DNA of 64,000 nt from Rhodococcus ruber NBRC 15591 (GCF_001894945.1 NZ_BCXE01000035.1:103136-167135), one strand, 5' to 3'. Counted from the first letter of the stretch, positions 39,379 to 48,641 are shown. The notes: a model not told the origin generated them from the letters alone. Numbers and translations: made by a program.

Positions 39379-40140
39379 ATGGACGTGGAGACCAGTGTGC
39401 TGACGGCCGCGCCGAACGGGGTGGCGATCGCCTACCGGGATTCGGCTCCCAGGACGGGCCACCACCCCGTGCCGGTGCTGCTGGTGCACGGGATGGGCGG
39501 CGACGGCCGCACGTGGGACCGGTTCGCCCGGTCACTGCTCGCGGCCGGCCGGCGGGTCGTGGCGGTGGACCTGCGCGGCCACGGACGCAGTGCCCGTGCC
39601 GCGTCCTACCGTTTCGACGAGTTCGGCGCCGACGTGCTCGGGCTCTGCGAGCACCTGGGCCTCGAGACGGTCGACCTCGTCGGGCACTCCCTCGGCGGGC
39701 ACACCGGATCCCTCGTCGCGCAGCAGCGCCCGGGCCTGGTGCGCCGGCTCGTGCTCGAGGAGGCCCCGCTGCCGCTGCGTCCGGGCGATCCGCCGCCGGT
39801 GCTCGGTGGGCGTCTGCCGTCGCCGGGCGAACTGTGGCACGCCTCGACGAGCCTGCTGCGCAATCCGCGCGCGACCTTCGCCTTCGACCGCTCCATGACC
39901 GGCTCGGCCATCACCCAGTTCCGCGCGCCGAATCCGATGTGGTGGGAACGTCTTGCGCAGATCACCGCGCCGACGCTGATTCTGCGGGGCGGGCCCGGCA
40001 GCATGGTCGATCCGACCCGGCTCACGGCCGCGGTGGACGTCCTCGGCGACGTCGCGGTCCACGACTTCACCTGTGGCCACAGCATCCACCGCGACCGGCA
40101 CCGCGAGTTCGAGGCCACTGTGCTGCCGTTCCTCACCTGA
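39379..40140 (+). CDS. Alpha/beta hydrolase
   Basis: 253 residues with a full triad: V-H-G-M-G-G-D-G-R-T-W oxyanion region, G-H-S-L-G-G nucleophile, and C-terminal C-G-H-S-I-H histidine. D-L-R-G-H-G-R-S is typical of the peroxidase/epoxide-hydrolase-like branch. It starts 10 bp after imuB, so it may be co-transcribed with the SOS genes. Substrate unknown. Confidence 0.85.
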   Translation: MDVETSVLTAAPNGVAIAYRDSAPRTGHHPVPVLLVHGMGGDGRTWDRFARSLLAAGRRVVAVDLRGHGRSARAASYRFDEFGADVLGLCEHLGLETVDLVGHSLGGHTGSLVAQQRPGLVRRLVLEEAPLPLRPGDPPPVLGGRLPSPGELWHASTSLLRNPRATFAFDRSMTGSAITQFRAPNPMWWERLAQITAPTLILRGGPGSMVDPTRLTAAVDVLGDVAVHDFTCGHSIHRDRHREFEATVLPFLT

Positions 40141-40163
40141 GCACTCGTTCCGCAACGACAGAG

Positions 40164-40466
40164 CTATTCCAGCCAGATGCGGCGATCGAAGCCGCCGCGT
40201 TCGGCGCGCTTGGCGGCAGCCGCGGCAACCACCTCGTCCGCGGTGATCCCGAATGCGGAGAGCGCAGCCGTGAACACCTCGTGCATGTCGGCGAGTTCGC
40301 CGAGCCGCTCGTCGTCGCCCCGCGCGTGCCGGAGTTCGTGCGCTTCCTCCACGAGTTTGTCGAGCAGGGCGCAGCGGTACTCGTCCCGATCGAGTATCCG
40401 AGTGTGCGCCACCCGACCGTCGGCTTCGATGATCTCGGGAATCCGGTCGCGGACCAGCTTGCCCAT
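40164..40466 (-). CDS. MazG-like nucleotide pyrophosphohydrolase
   Basis: 100 residues. It starts M-G-K-L-V-R-D-R-I-P-E-I-I; the E-E-A-H-E-L and E-L-A-D-M-H-E-V segments give the ExxE...ExxD metal-binding arrangement of the all-alpha NTP pyrophosphatases. Probable house-cleaning of non-canonical nucleotides. The ATG is chosen at the family's K-L-V-R-D-x-I-P start. Convergent with the preceding hydrolase. Confidence 0.85.
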   Translation of the reverse strand: MGKLVRDRIPEIIEADGRVAHTRILDRDEYRCALLDKLVEEAHELRHARGDDERLGELADMHEVFTAALSAFGITADEVVAAAAAKRAERGGFDRRIWLE

Positions 40467-40498
40467 CGTGGTTCCTTCCGCTGCGCTACCGTCGCGGG

Positions 40499-40849
40499 GT
40501 GGACGGTACCGGACCACCGACGGATCCTCTCGCGCTCGGTCAGCGCGTCGTCGCCGTCCTCGAGACCGGTGCGCGCACCGCCACCTACAAGCTGGCTGTC
40601 CTGTCGGCGCTGGTCGGCTTCTGCGTCGAACACCTGCCGGCGGACCCGGCCGCGGCACTCGACGTGCCGATCGACGCGCTCGCCGAGCGTGTGATCGACG
40701 ACCGCACCCTTGCCGCCGCCCGGGGCCTGTACCGCAGCTCACCCGCGGGCACGCCGACGTGGCAGAGCCGTTCGCGGACCGGGACGTGGGACACGGTTTT
40801 TCCGCCCGGATGGGTGGTCTCGGCGGTGCCGGAAACCGGGTACGCATGA
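40499..40849 (+). CDS. Short protein resembling the N-terminus of HNH-type endonucleases; likely remnant
   Basis: 116 residues. About residues 15-68 (V-L-E-T-G-A-R-T-A-T-Y-K-L-A-V-L-S-A-L-V; P-I-D-A-L-A-E-R-V-I-D) look like the leading domain of actinobacterial HNH restriction-type proteins, which continue with an H-N-H nuclease domain. Here the similarity stops at about 68, and the remaining tail has no HNH motif. A TGA overlaps a possible downstream ATG. Most likely a truncated gene. Confidence 0.5.
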   Translation: MDGTGPPTDPLALGQRVVAVLETGARTATYKLAVLSALVGFCVEHLPADPAAALDVPIDALAERVIDDRTLAAARGLYRSSPAGTPTWQSRSRTGTWDTVFPPGWVVSAVPETGYA

Positions 40850-40864
40850 ACTCGATCGCTCGTC

Positions 40865-40870
40865 TACGAT
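40865..40870 (+). promoter_or_regulatory. -10 element for leaderless DIP1984-family gene
   Basis: TACGAT ends 8 bases before the ATG at 40879, with no ribosome site between, consistent with a leaderless transcript and with that ATG as the start. Confidence 0.45.
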
Positions 40871-40878
40871 TCGACGTC

Positions 40879-41346
40879 ATGCGGCTGGCGGAGGCACTCG
40901 CCGAACGAGGCGAGCTGAAACGGCGGATCGAGCAGCTCGGCGTCCGAGTCGTGGCCAATGCCCGATATCAGGAAGGGGAGGAGCCCGCCGAGAATGCCGG
41001 CGAGCTTCTCGAACAACTCACCGACGCCGTCGATCGGCATGCTCTGCTGATCGCCCGGATCAACAAGACGAACACCGCCACCCCCGTCGGAGACCGGACC
41101 CTCACCGATGCCCTGGCCGAACGGGACGCTCTGCAGACGCGGCACCGTGCGCTGACCGCAGCCGCGGACGCGGCCTCGGGTGGCAAGGATCGATACGGGC
41201 GACAGCTCCGGTCCGAACTGGCATACGTCTCGGCGCTGTCGGTCCGGGACCTGCGGCGCACCACCGACGATCTGGCTCGCCGGATCCGGCGGGTGGACCT
41301 CGAGATCCAGCGCGTGAACTGGGAGGTCGATCTGATCGACGAGTGA
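40879..41346 (+). CDS. DIP1984-family protein
   Basis: 155 residues, coiled and charged. M-R-L-A-E-A-L-A-E-R-G-E-L-K-R-R-I-E-Q-L, then N-A-R-Y-Q-E-G-E-E-P-A-E, N-K-T-N and I-Q-x-x-N-W are family hallmarks. Sometimes labelled septicolysin-like; role unknown. A start at 40846 would add 11 residues and overlap the upstream stop, but homology begins at 40879. Confidence 0.85.
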   Translation: MRLAEALAERGELKRRIEQLGVRVVANARYQEGEEPAENAGELLEQLTDAVDRHALLIARINKTNTATPVGDRTLTDALAERDALQTRHRALTAAADAASGGKDRYGRQLRSELAYVSALSVRDLRRTTDDLARRIRRVDLEIQRVNWEVDLIDE

Positions 41347-41384
41347 TCGTGGGCAGCAGGTACCCGGATCGGAAGCGAGCACAC

Positions 41385-41469
41385 GCCGTGGGTCGCGGTG
41401 AATCGACCCGTCTGTATCCTCCGGCGCGCGGAGGGCAGCGCAGCGGGTTCGAGTCCCGCACACGGAGCA
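41385..41469 (+). other. tRNA-like fragment (possible pseudo-tRNA)
   Basis: A perfect 5-bp T-stem with a TTCGAGT loop (GCGGGTTCGAGTCCCGC) is followed by ACACGGAGCA, like a tRNA 3' end. Upstream, GCCGTGG could pair 5 of 7 bases with the acceptor strand, and GGTCG/CGACC could form a D-stem. No canonical anticodon arm with T33 can be drawn, so this is at best a decayed tRNA. Confidence 0.3.
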
Positions 41470-41597
41470 GCCCTGCACGACGCACGAGGACACGGTGCAC
41501 GCCGGCACGGTTCATCACCACGTGCTGATCCGAATCGGGGAGGGCGGGGACGGGGCACCCACGAGCCGTCGGCCGGGTGAAGTGCAGACGCAGTCAG

Positions 41598-41613
41598 TGT
41601 GATGCAAATCACA
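41598..41613. promoter_or_regulatory. CRP/GlxR-type operator
   Basis: TGTGATGCAAATCACA is a perfect TGTGA-N6-TCACA palindrome, the consensus for cAMP-receptor-protein family regulators (Crp, GlxR). It lies about 240 bp upstream of the secreted-protein gene and 250 bp after the DIP1984-family gene. Confidence 0.7.
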
Positions 41614-41851
41614 GTCGCGTCCTCCGGGGTGCCGGCTGCGCCACCGGCGGCACGGAATCCGCAGGACAGGACGCTGTCGAGGCATCGTTGCGGTGTCGGT
41701 TCGCCGACAACGGTTTGACTCCCGCGGACGGCGGGAATGGTGTCTGGTTGCCGTCCCCCCGGCTCCGGCGGCGATTGGCAACGACGGGTTGCACGGCCGA
41801 AGATGATTGATACCGTCCGAAACACCTACTTCTTCGACGAGAGGAGCGCAC

Positions 41852-42334
41852 ATGCGCAGCACGACGAAACGACTCGCTGCCACCGTGATCGCTGCGGGTG
41901 TCGGCGTGGGGCTCGGCGGCGGTGTGGCCGCGGCCGCGCCCGAGGGCGGAAAGCACGATGGGCCGGTGCGGTACTGGGCCGACGGTAAGGACGACTGCTC
42001 CGTCGACTTCACGATCGAGAACGACACGGCCCTCGAGAACTTCACCATCGACTTCGTCGTCGACGACGAGGTGCCCACCGGCACGGACTACGGCACCGGG
42101 CCCACCGGTCGCCTCGCCGGACTGAAGTCCGTCCCCAATGGCACCGTCACCCACAACGTGCGGCTCGGTACTGTCGAGCAGCTTCCGACGTTGCCGAATC
42201 CGTTGGCGGACTCGCACGTCGTGAAGTACCGGATGATCCTCGGGCCCGAGCAGGACTACATGGATATCGGCACGTGGCACCAGACGACAATCCGCGGCTG
42301 CAACCCGATCACCAGCGGCTCCGCCGGCCTGTGA
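41852..42334 (+). CDS. Secreted protein of unknown function
   Basis: 160 residues with a clear Sec signal peptide: M-R-S-T-T-K-R, a hydrophobic core A-T-V-I-A-A-G-V-G-V-G-L, and a likely cut after A-A-A. The mature part is acidic with two cysteines (K-D-D-C-S-V and R-G-C-N) that could form a disulphide; beta-rich by composition. GAGGAG precedes the ATG. A CRP-type site lies upstream. No family recognised. Confidence 0.8.
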   Translation: MRSTTKRLAATVIAAGVGVGLGGGVAAAAPEGGKHDGPVRYWADGKDDCSVDFTIENDTALENFTIDFVVDDEVPTGTDYGTGPTGRLAGLKSVPNGTVTHNVRLGTVEQLPTLPNPLADSHVVKYRMILGPEQDYMDIGTWHQTTIRGCNPITSGSAGL

Positions 42335-42452
42335 CGGATGCCCCCGCAGCGCGAGCGCGCTGAGCGCCGACCACGTGAAGCGGGTGCCCGGCCGGACCGA
42401 TCGAGCGGTCCGACCGGGCACCGCGCTGCCGGCCGGACGTTAGGATCGCCGC

Positions 42453-42974
42453 ATGGCACGGACCGCGCACGACCGTCGCCTGCTGGTCGCCGCAGCGGTA
42501 TTCGCGGTGTCGCAGGCCAACATCGCCCGAGTGCTCGGCCCCGCCGCGCCGGCAGTCGGACGGATCCAGACCGCCTTCTCCGCAGCGGCGTACCGCCGGG
42601 TTCTCGACGGACTCGATGCGGACGCTGTCGCGCGGTATCGCCGACACTACTACTGGGACCTGGTGCATCCCTTGATCTTTGCCATCGCACTGCGGGCCGG
42701 GGCGCGATCGCTCGCCGACCACCGGCCCGTTCCTGCGCGCATCCGCCGCGCCCTCGCCCTCGCCCCGGCGGTGGCCGCGTCCGCGGACTACGTCGAGAAC
42801 GTCGCGGGTCTGTACCTGCTCGACCACCGGGACCGCATCACCGACACCACCGTCCGGGCGGCGACAACGGTCAGCACCGTGAAGTGGGTGCTCGCGCTCG
42901 GCTCTCTCGCCTACCTCTCCCAGAGCTTCCTCGGTCTGTGGACGCGGTCCGGCCTGCGCCGGCTGGGGAGATGA
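42453..42974 (+). CDS. Conserved membrane protein
   Basis: 173 residues with about four hydrophobic stretches (L-L-V-A-A-A-V-F-A-V; H-P-L-I-F-A-I-A-L; A-L-A-P-A-V-A-A-S; V-K-W-V-L-A-L-G-S-L-A-Y-L). No known motif. The end overlaps the YdeI-like gene by 4 bp. Confidence 0.7.
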   Translation: MARTAHDRRLLVAAAVFAVSQANIARVLGPAAPAVGRIQTAFSAAAYRRVLDGLDADAVARYRRHYYWDLVHPLIFAIALRAGARSLADHRPVPARIRRALALAPAVAASADYVENVAGLYLLDHRDRITDTTVRAATTVSTVKWVLALGSLAYLSQSFLGLWTRSGLRRLGR

Positions 42975-43570
42975 CCATGGCCGACGAGTTGCCCGTCGAG
43001 TACTTCCCCGACCGGGAGTCCTTCGCCACCTGGCTGCGTGAGCACCACACCGATTCGCCGGGCATCTGGGTCGCGCTCGCCAAGAAGGGATCGGCGCATC
43101 CGTCGGTGAGCTACGCCGAGGTGGTCGAGGAACTGCTGTGCCACGGCTGGATCGACAGTCAGGCGCGCAGGCTCGACGACGACTTCCGCCTCCAGCGCAT
43201 CACGCCGCGCCGGGCCCGCAGCCCGTGGTCGCAGCGCAACCGCGAACTCGTCGAGCGCCTCGAGGCCGAGGGCCGGCTGAGCGCAGCCGGGGCCGCGGAA
43301 GTCGCCCGCGCCCGCGCAGACGGTCGCTGGGAGCGCGCCTACCCCGGCCAGGCGACCGCGCAGATGCCGCAGGACTTCCTCGACGCCCTCGCGGGCAATC
43401 CCGCCGCGCGGGCCTTCTACGACACGCTCGACGGTCGCAACCGCTACGCGATCGTCTATCGGTTGCAGGCCGCGAAGCGCCCGGAGACCCGTGCACGCCG
43501 CATCGAGGCCTTCGTGCGGCAACTTGCCGAGGGCCGTCGCTTCCACGATCAGCCCGGACGGACACAATGA
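42971..43570 (+). CDS. YdeI/OmpD-associated family protein
   Basis: 199 residues. F-A-T-W-L-R-E-H-H, G-I-W-V-A-L-A-K-K-G, Y-A-E-V-V-E-E-L-L-C-H-G-W-I-D and R-I-T-P-R-R-A-R-S-x-W-S are family signatures. Members have been linked to peptide or bacteriocin tolerance, but the biochemical role is unclear. ATG overlaps the upstream membrane gene stop; the longer open frame is not real. Confidence 0.88.
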   Translation: MTMADELPVEYFPDRESFATWLREHHTDSPGIWVALAKKGSAHPSVSYAEVVEELLCHGWIDSQARRLDDDFRLQRITPRRARSPWSQRNRELVERLEAEGRLSAAGAAEVARARADGRWERAYPGQATAQMPQDFLDALAGNPAARAFYDTLDGRNRYAIVYRLQAAKRPETRARRIEAFVRQLAEGRRFHDQPGRTQ

Positions 43571-43574
43571 GCGG

Positions 43575-44447
43575 GTGAGCCCTGCATTTCCTCCCACCTG
43601 CTCCGCGGCCTCTGCGCTCGACGAGCCATTGCCCGGCACCGCCGCCACCGCTCCGGGCTGGGTGTGCCTCGAGATGCCGTCCGGCTGGGGGCGCGACGTC
43701 CTCGACGGTACCGCTCTCGGTCCCGACCTCGCCGGCGAGTTCTCGGCCGCGGCCGACGCCGCCGGCGTGCGGCTGCTGTTCATCCGGCGACCCGGACGCG
43801 ACACGTCGCGTCCCGGCGGCGCCCGCACCGTGTTCCTGGCCCGGTCCGATCCGGGCAGCAGCTGGTGTGAGCGGCTCGAGGTCGGGGAACCGAAGGAACT
43901 GCTCGATCTGATCCCGCGCGTCGTCGCCGGTCCGGCACCCGGCCTCGGCCGCGCGGTGAGCCGGCCCGTCGCGCTGGTGTGCGCCCACGGCAAGCGGGAC
44001 CGGTGCTGCGCTGTGCTGGGGCGTCCTGTGGCTGCGGCGCTGGCCGCGGAGTTCGGCGAGGATGTGTGGGAGTGTTCGCACACCGGCGGGCACCGGTTCG
44101 CACCCTCGCTGATCCTGCTGCCTACGGGCTACACCTACGGCCGGCTCGACGTCGCGCAGAGCCGGGACGCCATGGCGGCCGCCGCCCGCGGCGAGGTGTA
44201 CCTGCCGGGGCTGCGGGGGCGCAGCAGCTGGTCCGCGGCCGGGCAGGTCGCCGAGATCGCGGTGCGCGAACGGGTGACCGCGGACGCCGATGCGTTCGTC
44301 GTCGACGAGAGCGACGCCGCAACGGTGGTGCGGCACCGCGACGGCCGTCACTGGCGCGTGCGGGTCGAGGCCCGGCAGCTGCCGCCACGCCCGGTCAGCT
44401 GCGGCGCCGATCCGAAGCCGGTGCGACCACTGGTGGCGATTCTCTAG
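43575..44447 (+). CDS. Sucrase/ferredoxin-like family protein
   Basis: 290 residues. A thioredoxin-like [2Fe-2S] domain is marked by C-A-H-G-K-R-D-R-C-C-A-V-L-G and H-T-G-G-H-R-F-A-P in the middle third. Probably an electron carrier or redox protein; partner unknown. The GTG start lies 4 bp after the YdeI-like stop, so the two form one unit with the preceding membrane gene. A hairpin follows at once. Confidence 0.85.
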   Translation: MSPAFPPTCSAASALDEPLPGTAATAPGWVCLEMPSGWGRDVLDGTALGPDLAGEFSAAADAAGVRLLFIRRPGRDTSRPGGARTVFLARSDPGSSWCERLEVGEPKELLDLIPRVVAGPAPGLGRAVSRPVALVCAHGKRDRCCAVLGRPVAAALAAEFGEDVWECSHTGGHRFAPSLILLPTGYTYGRLDVAQSRDAMAAAARGEVYLPGLRGRSSWSAAGQVAEIAVRERVTADADAFVVDESDAATVVRHRDGRHWRVRVEARQLPPRPVSCGADPKPVRPLVAIL

Positions 44448-44448
44448 C

Positions 44449-44490
44449 GGTGTGCCCTTTGGGCGGTCCCAGCCGCCCAAACGGCACACC
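44449..44490. terminator. Terminator between the Suc/Fer-like gene and the reductase gene
   Basis: An 18-bp stem with a single mismatch (GGTGTGCCCTTTGGGCGG against CCGCCCAAACGGCACACC) and a 6-base loop, 2 bp after the stop. Placed between convergent genes, so bidirectional use is likely. Confidence 0.82.
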
Positions 44491-44505
44491 GGCGGCGCAG
44501 CCGCC

Positions 44506-46485
44506 TCACCAGTGCACGCCGGGCAGCAACCGGCCGACCCGGCGCAGCACCGCGGGGTTCGGCAGCATCGGACGGGGCAGCGTCCGCAGCTGCGGGGGCG
44601 TGTCGGACTTCTCGCCGCGTGCGGCGGGCGCGTCGGGGTAGGCGTGGTAGTAGAGCGCGAACATCCGATCCCGCAGAGCCGGGGCGAAGAGACCGGCGAA
44701 CTCACCGACGGTGCCGATCGGCACGTCGATGCGTTTGGGCCGCTCGACGAGGGCCCGGATCACCATCTGCGCGGCGTCCTCCGGGCTGATCGCCGGTCCC
44801 GGGTTGTACGACCCGGTGGGCTCGATCATGGGGGTCCGCACGAGAGGCATGTGGAGGGTGGTGAACGTGATTCCGTCGTCCCGCGTCTCGGAGGCGGCGA
44901 CGTCCGCGAATCCTTCGAGCGCGGACTTCGAGGCGATGTACGCCGCGTATCGCGGGGTGCGGGCCTGTACCCCCGCGGTGCTGATGTTCACGATGTGTCC
45001 GAAGCGGCGCGCCCGCATGTGCGGCAGCAGGGCCAGGGTCGCCCGCACCGCGCCGAAGTAGTTGACCGCCATGGTGCGTTCGAAGTCGTGCAGTCGGTCC
45101 GTCGAGTGGTACAGCCCGCGCCGGATCGAGCGGCCCGCGTTGTTGACCAGCATGTCGATGCAGTCGTGCTCGGCGAGGATCGCCTGCACGGTGTGCTCGA
45201 CCGCAGCCGAGTCGGTGACGTCACACGGATAGGCGTACGCACTGCCGCCGTCCGCGCGGATCGCGGCGACGACCGCGTCGAGTTCCTCGGCGCGACGGGC
45301 GAGGGCGAAGACCACGGCACCCTCGCGGGCCGCGGCGATCGCGGTGGCGCGTCCGATCCCCGAGGAGGCACCGGTGATCAGCACGTGCCGTTCCACGAGC
45401 GGTCCGCGCGGATCGTCGCGGCGGGCCCGGTCGGGGTCGAGGTGCTCGCGCCAGTAGCGCCACAGCAGCGGGGCGTACCCGGCGAACTCGGGCAGCGTGA
45501 TCCCGCTGCCGCGCAGGGCCTCCCGGGTGTTCCGGTCGGTGAACCGGCTCGGGAAGGTCAGCTGGTCGAGCACGACCGAGGGGATGCCCGCCCGGCGCAG
45601 CACGAGACGACGGACGGCGTCCAGGCCGGGAAGCGCGCTGCTCGACAACAGCGGACGCACCAGCGCGCCGGGCACACCGGCGACGGGAACGGGGGCTCCC
45701 GCCGCGGCGGCCAGCGCCGCGAACACCTCGCGCACCGGCTGTGGGCGCGAGACGAGGTGGAAGGTGCGCCCGTCCGATCCGGGACGGTGCATGAGTTCGA
45801 CGATCGCGGCCGCGACGTAGTCGACCGGCACCAGGTTGGTGTCGCCGAGGTCGGGCAGGACCAGTGGCAGCCGGGACGGCAGCGCCGCCAGCGCGGCCAG
45901 GGCGGGAAAGAAGTAGTAGGGACCGTCGATCTTGGTGATCTCGCCGGTGGTGGAACTGCCCACGATCACCGACGGCCGGTAGATGCGCCGGCGCACCGGA
46001 CTCGCCCGGACCGCCTTCTCGGCCTCGAACTTGGTGCGGTGATACGGCGACGGGAAGCGCTGGCCCAGGTCGAGGTCGTCCTCGGCGAACGTGCCGCGGT
46101 GATCACCGGCGACAGCGACGGACGAGACGTGGTGCAGGGTCGCGCCCAGTTCCAGTGCGAGCGTGATCACCGCGCGCGTACCTGCGACGTTCGTGGTCGC
46201 CTGCTCCTCGCCGACGGTCAGGTCGTAGATCGCGCCGAGGTGCAGGACGTGCTCGGCCGGCGGCACCGTGGCGGGGTCGAGTCCGAGTCCCGGTTCGGTG
46301 AGATCGCCGAGCAGCGCGTGCAACCGGGACCCACCGTCCAGACGCCTGCGGAGGGCCTCGAACTTCGGCAGCGACGCCGGCCGGACCAGCACATGGATGT
46401 CGGCGTCCGGCCGGGTCCCGAGCAGTCGGCCGAGCACGTGCGTGCCGAGGAAACCGGTCCCGCCCGTGACGAGGTACGTGGCCAT
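44506..46485 (-). CDS. acrA1: Two-domain SDR, fatty acyl-CoA reductase-like (AcrA1/Rv3391-like)
   Basis: 659 residues. N-terminal extended SDR/FAR-like domain (about 1-360): G-G-T-G-F-L-G-T-H and catalytic Y-H-R-T-K. C-terminal classical SDR (about 365-600): T-G-A-S-S-G-I-G, N-N-A-G and Y-x-x-S-K in Y-A-A-Y-I-A-S-K-S. This fusion matches Rv3391 and rhodococcal reductases proposed to turn acyl-CoA into aldehyde or alcohol for wax esters. It begins 32 bp after the MmpL gene on the same strand. Confidence 0.85.
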   Translation of the reverse strand: MATYLVTGGTGFLGTHVLGRLLGTRPDADIHVLVRPASLPKFEALRRRLDGGSRLHALLGDLTEPGLGLDPATVPPAEHVLHLGAIYDLTVGEEQATTNVAGTRAVITLALELGATLHHVSSVAVAGDHRGTFAEDDLDLGQRFPSPYHRTKFEAEKAVRASPVRRRIYRPSVIVGSSTTGEITKIDGPYYFFPALAALAALPSRLPLVLPDLGDTNLVPVDYVAAAIVELMHRPGSDGRTFHLVSRPQPVREVFAALAAAAGAPVPVAGVPGALVRPLLSSSALPGLDAVRRLVLRRAGIPSVVLDQLTFPSRFTDRNTREALRGSGITLPEFAGYAPLLWRYWREHLDPDRARRDDPRGPLVERHVLITGASSGIGRATAIAAAREGAVVFALARRAEELDAVVAAIRADGGSAYAYPCDVTDSAAVEHTVQAILAEHDCIDMLVNNAGRSIRRGLYHSTDRLHDFERTMAVNYFGAVRATLALLPHMRARRFGHIVNISTAGVQARTPRYAAYIASKSALEGFADVAASETRDDGITFTTLHMPLVRTPMIEPTGSYNPGPAISPEDAAQMVIRALVERPKRIDVPIGTVGEFAGLFAPALRDRMFALYYHAYPDAPAARGEKSDTPPQLRTLPRPMLPNPAVLRRVGRLLPGVHW

Positions 46486-46517
46486 GACCCGAACCTACTG
46501 CAAGGTAAGAACGGATT

Positions 46518-48641
46518 CTAGTGTCCGATGCCGACCTTCGCGTGCGCCCGCTTCATCCACGCCGGCGCCCACCAGTTCGCCTCGCCCATCAGCTTGACCA
46601 GCGACGGCACCAGCAGCATCCGCACCACGGTCGCGTCGATGATCAGCGCGAGGATCATCCCCACCCCCAGGAACCGCATGATCGACAGTCCCGAGATCGT
46701 GAACGCGCCGGTCACCACGATCAGCAGCAACGCCGCCGAGGTCACCACCCGGCCGGTGCGCTCGGTGCCGAACCGTACCGCCTCCTCCGTGCTCGCCCCG
46801 GCGGCCCGGACCTCCACCATGCGCGACATCAGGAACACCTCGTAGTCGGTGGACAGGCCGAACACCACCGCCAGGATCAGCACCACGAAGCTCGGCTCCA
46901 GCGGGCTGGGGGTCACGCCGAGCAGCTCCGCTCCGTTGCCGAGCTGGAACACCCAGGTGAGCACGCCGAACGTGGCGGCCAGGCTCAGACCCGCCATCGC
47001 CACCGCCTTGAGCGGGAGCACCACGGACCCGAATGCCAGGAACAGCAGCACCAGGGTGGAGAGCACCATGACCGCGATCATCGCCGGCATCGAGCGGGCG
47101 ATCGCGGCATTGCTGTCGTCGACCATCGCCCGGCCGCCGCCGACGAGCAGGTCGGTGCCCGGCGGGGGCGGCAGATCCCGTAGCTCCCGGACGATCTCGC
47201 TCGCCTGCGGCGTCTCCTCCACCCCCTGGGCGTACAGCGCCTGCAGGACCACGACGTCGTTCCGCGCGGCGACGGTGACGGTCTGCGCGACGCCGTCCAC
47301 GTCCGCCGCCGCGCGGGATACCGCCGTGACCGCGACCGGGGCGGGTGCGGAACCGTCGTCGCCCCGCAGCACGAGCGTGACGCCGTTGCCGGTGGAGGGG
47401 AACTCGTCGAGCAGTGTCTGGGTGGCGGCACGCGCCGGGTCACCCGCGGGCAGGGCGGTGTACTCGATCTCGCCGAAGGAGGCGCGCAGCAGCGGCGTGG
47501 CGAGCAGCAGCAGACCGGCGGTGATCGTCACCGCCACCAGGGCCGGCCGGCGCATCACCTTCGTCACCACCGACCCCCAGAAGCGCCGGGCCCGGGCCTC
47601 GCCCCGCCGCGCGGCGCCCTCACGCCACGTCAGCGCGTTGATGCGGTGCCCGAGTATCGCCAGCAGCGCGGGAATCGCGGTGAGCGAGAGCACCGCCGCG
47701 CTGAGCACGGCGGCGATCGCACCGAGACCCAGGGACCGCAGCAGTGCCTGCGGGAACACGAGCATTCCGGCGAAGGCGCACATCAGCAACAGCCCCGAGA
47801 ACATGACCGTGCGGCCCGCGGTGAGCACGGTGCGACGCGTCGCGGAGGCCGGGTCGGCGCCGGAGTCGAGTTCCTCCCGGAAACGGCTGACGATGAACAG
47901 GCCGTAGTCGATCGCCAGGCCCAGACCGATCAGCGACGTGACGTTCAGCGCGAACGAGCTCACCTCCGTGTACATCGTGAGCAGACGCAGCGTCGCCAGA
48001 GCGCTGAGGACGGCGAGGACCCCGACGAACACCGGGACCGCCGCCGCGACGAGACCGCCGAAGATGAACACCAGCAGCACCAGCGTCACCGGAAGAGCAA
48101 TCGCCTCCGCGAAGAGCAGATCGCGCTCGAGCCGGGTGGTGAACGCGACGCCGACGACCGAGTTCCCCGCGAACTGCGCGTCGACACCGGGGACCTCGAG
48201 TCTCGGGAGCAGACCCTGGAACGTCGTGACGGTGATCTCCGAGCCGGGCTCGAGGGTGACGGCCGCCGCCGCGCTGCCGCCGTCCTTCGACAGCAGCAGC
48301 TGCTTCGCCGGTGGCGTGGCCGACCAGTAGGAGTCGACCGAACGGGTGGGTACCTCGGCCGCGAACCGATCGAGCACCGCGGTCACCTCGGGTCCGATGT
48401 CGGCGACGGTGCGCCCGGGTGGCGGGGTGTAGATCGCGATGATGTCGGCGGTCTGGGGACCGAAATTGTCGTCCACGATGCGCTGCACCTCGGCCGATTC
48501 GCTGCCGGGGTCGTAGAACCCGCCCTGCGAGAGTCGGCCGAACACCCCGGTGCCCCAGACGCCCGCGAGCACGACGACGACGACCGCCAACCCGAGCACC
48601 CACCAGCGCCGGTCGACGACGAATGCGGCCCAACGGTTCAT
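46518..48641 (-). CDS. MMPL/RND-family transporter
   Basis: 707 residues; twelve membrane helices in two halves, each half with an external loop (after helices 1 and 7). L-A-I-D-Y-G-L-F and L-S-T-D-Y-E-V-F are the paired D-Y proton-relay motifs of MmpL proteins. Expected to export lipids or hydrophobic compounds using proton force. It lies between an ABC exporter and an acyl-CoA reductase, which suggests a lipid-type substrate. Confidence 0.9.
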   Translation of the reverse strand: MNRWAAFVVDRRWWVLGLAVVVVVLAGVWGTGVFGRLSQGGFYDPGSESAEVQRIVDDNFGPQTADIIAIYTPPPGRTVADIGPEVTAVLDRFAAEVPTRSVDSYWSATPPAKQLLLSKDGGSAAAAVTLEPGSEITVTTFQGLLPRLEVPGVDAQFAGNSVVGVAFTTRLERDLLFAEAIALPVTLVLLVFIFGGLVAAAVPVFVGVLAVLSALATLRLLTMYTEVSSFALNVTSLIGLGLAIDYGLFIVSRFREELDSGADPASATRRTVLTAGRTVMFSGLLLMCAFAGMLVFPQALLRSLGLGAIAAVLSAAVLSLTAIPALLAILGHRINALTWREGAARRGEARARRFWGSVVTKVMRRPALVAVTITAGLLLLATPLLRASFGEIEYTALPAGDPARAATQTLLDEFPSTGNGVTLVLRGDDGSAPAPVAVTAVSRAAADVDGVAQTVTVAARNDVVVLQALYAQGVEETPQASEIVRELRDLPPPPGTDLLVGGGRAMVDDSNAAIARSMPAMIAVMVLSTLVLLFLAFGSVVLPLKAVAMAGLSLAATFGVLTWVFQLGNGAELLGVTPSPLEPSFVVLILAVVFGLSTDYEVFLMSRMVEVRAAGASTEEAVRFGTERTGRVVTSAALLLIVVTGAFTISGLSIMRFLGVGMILALIIDATVVRMLLVPSLVKLMGEANWWAPAWMKRAHAKVGIGH

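Larger units (their letters stand above)
41347..41851. other. Intergenic region with tRNA-like fragment and CRP-type site
   Basis: 505 bp without a credible gene. It contains a T-arm-like element (about 41445-41459), a perfect CRP/GlxR-type palindrome (41598-41613), and the probable promoter of the secreted-protein gene (TTGCAC at 41789, TACCGT at 41811, 16-base spacing). The rest looks non-coding. Confidence 0.55.
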
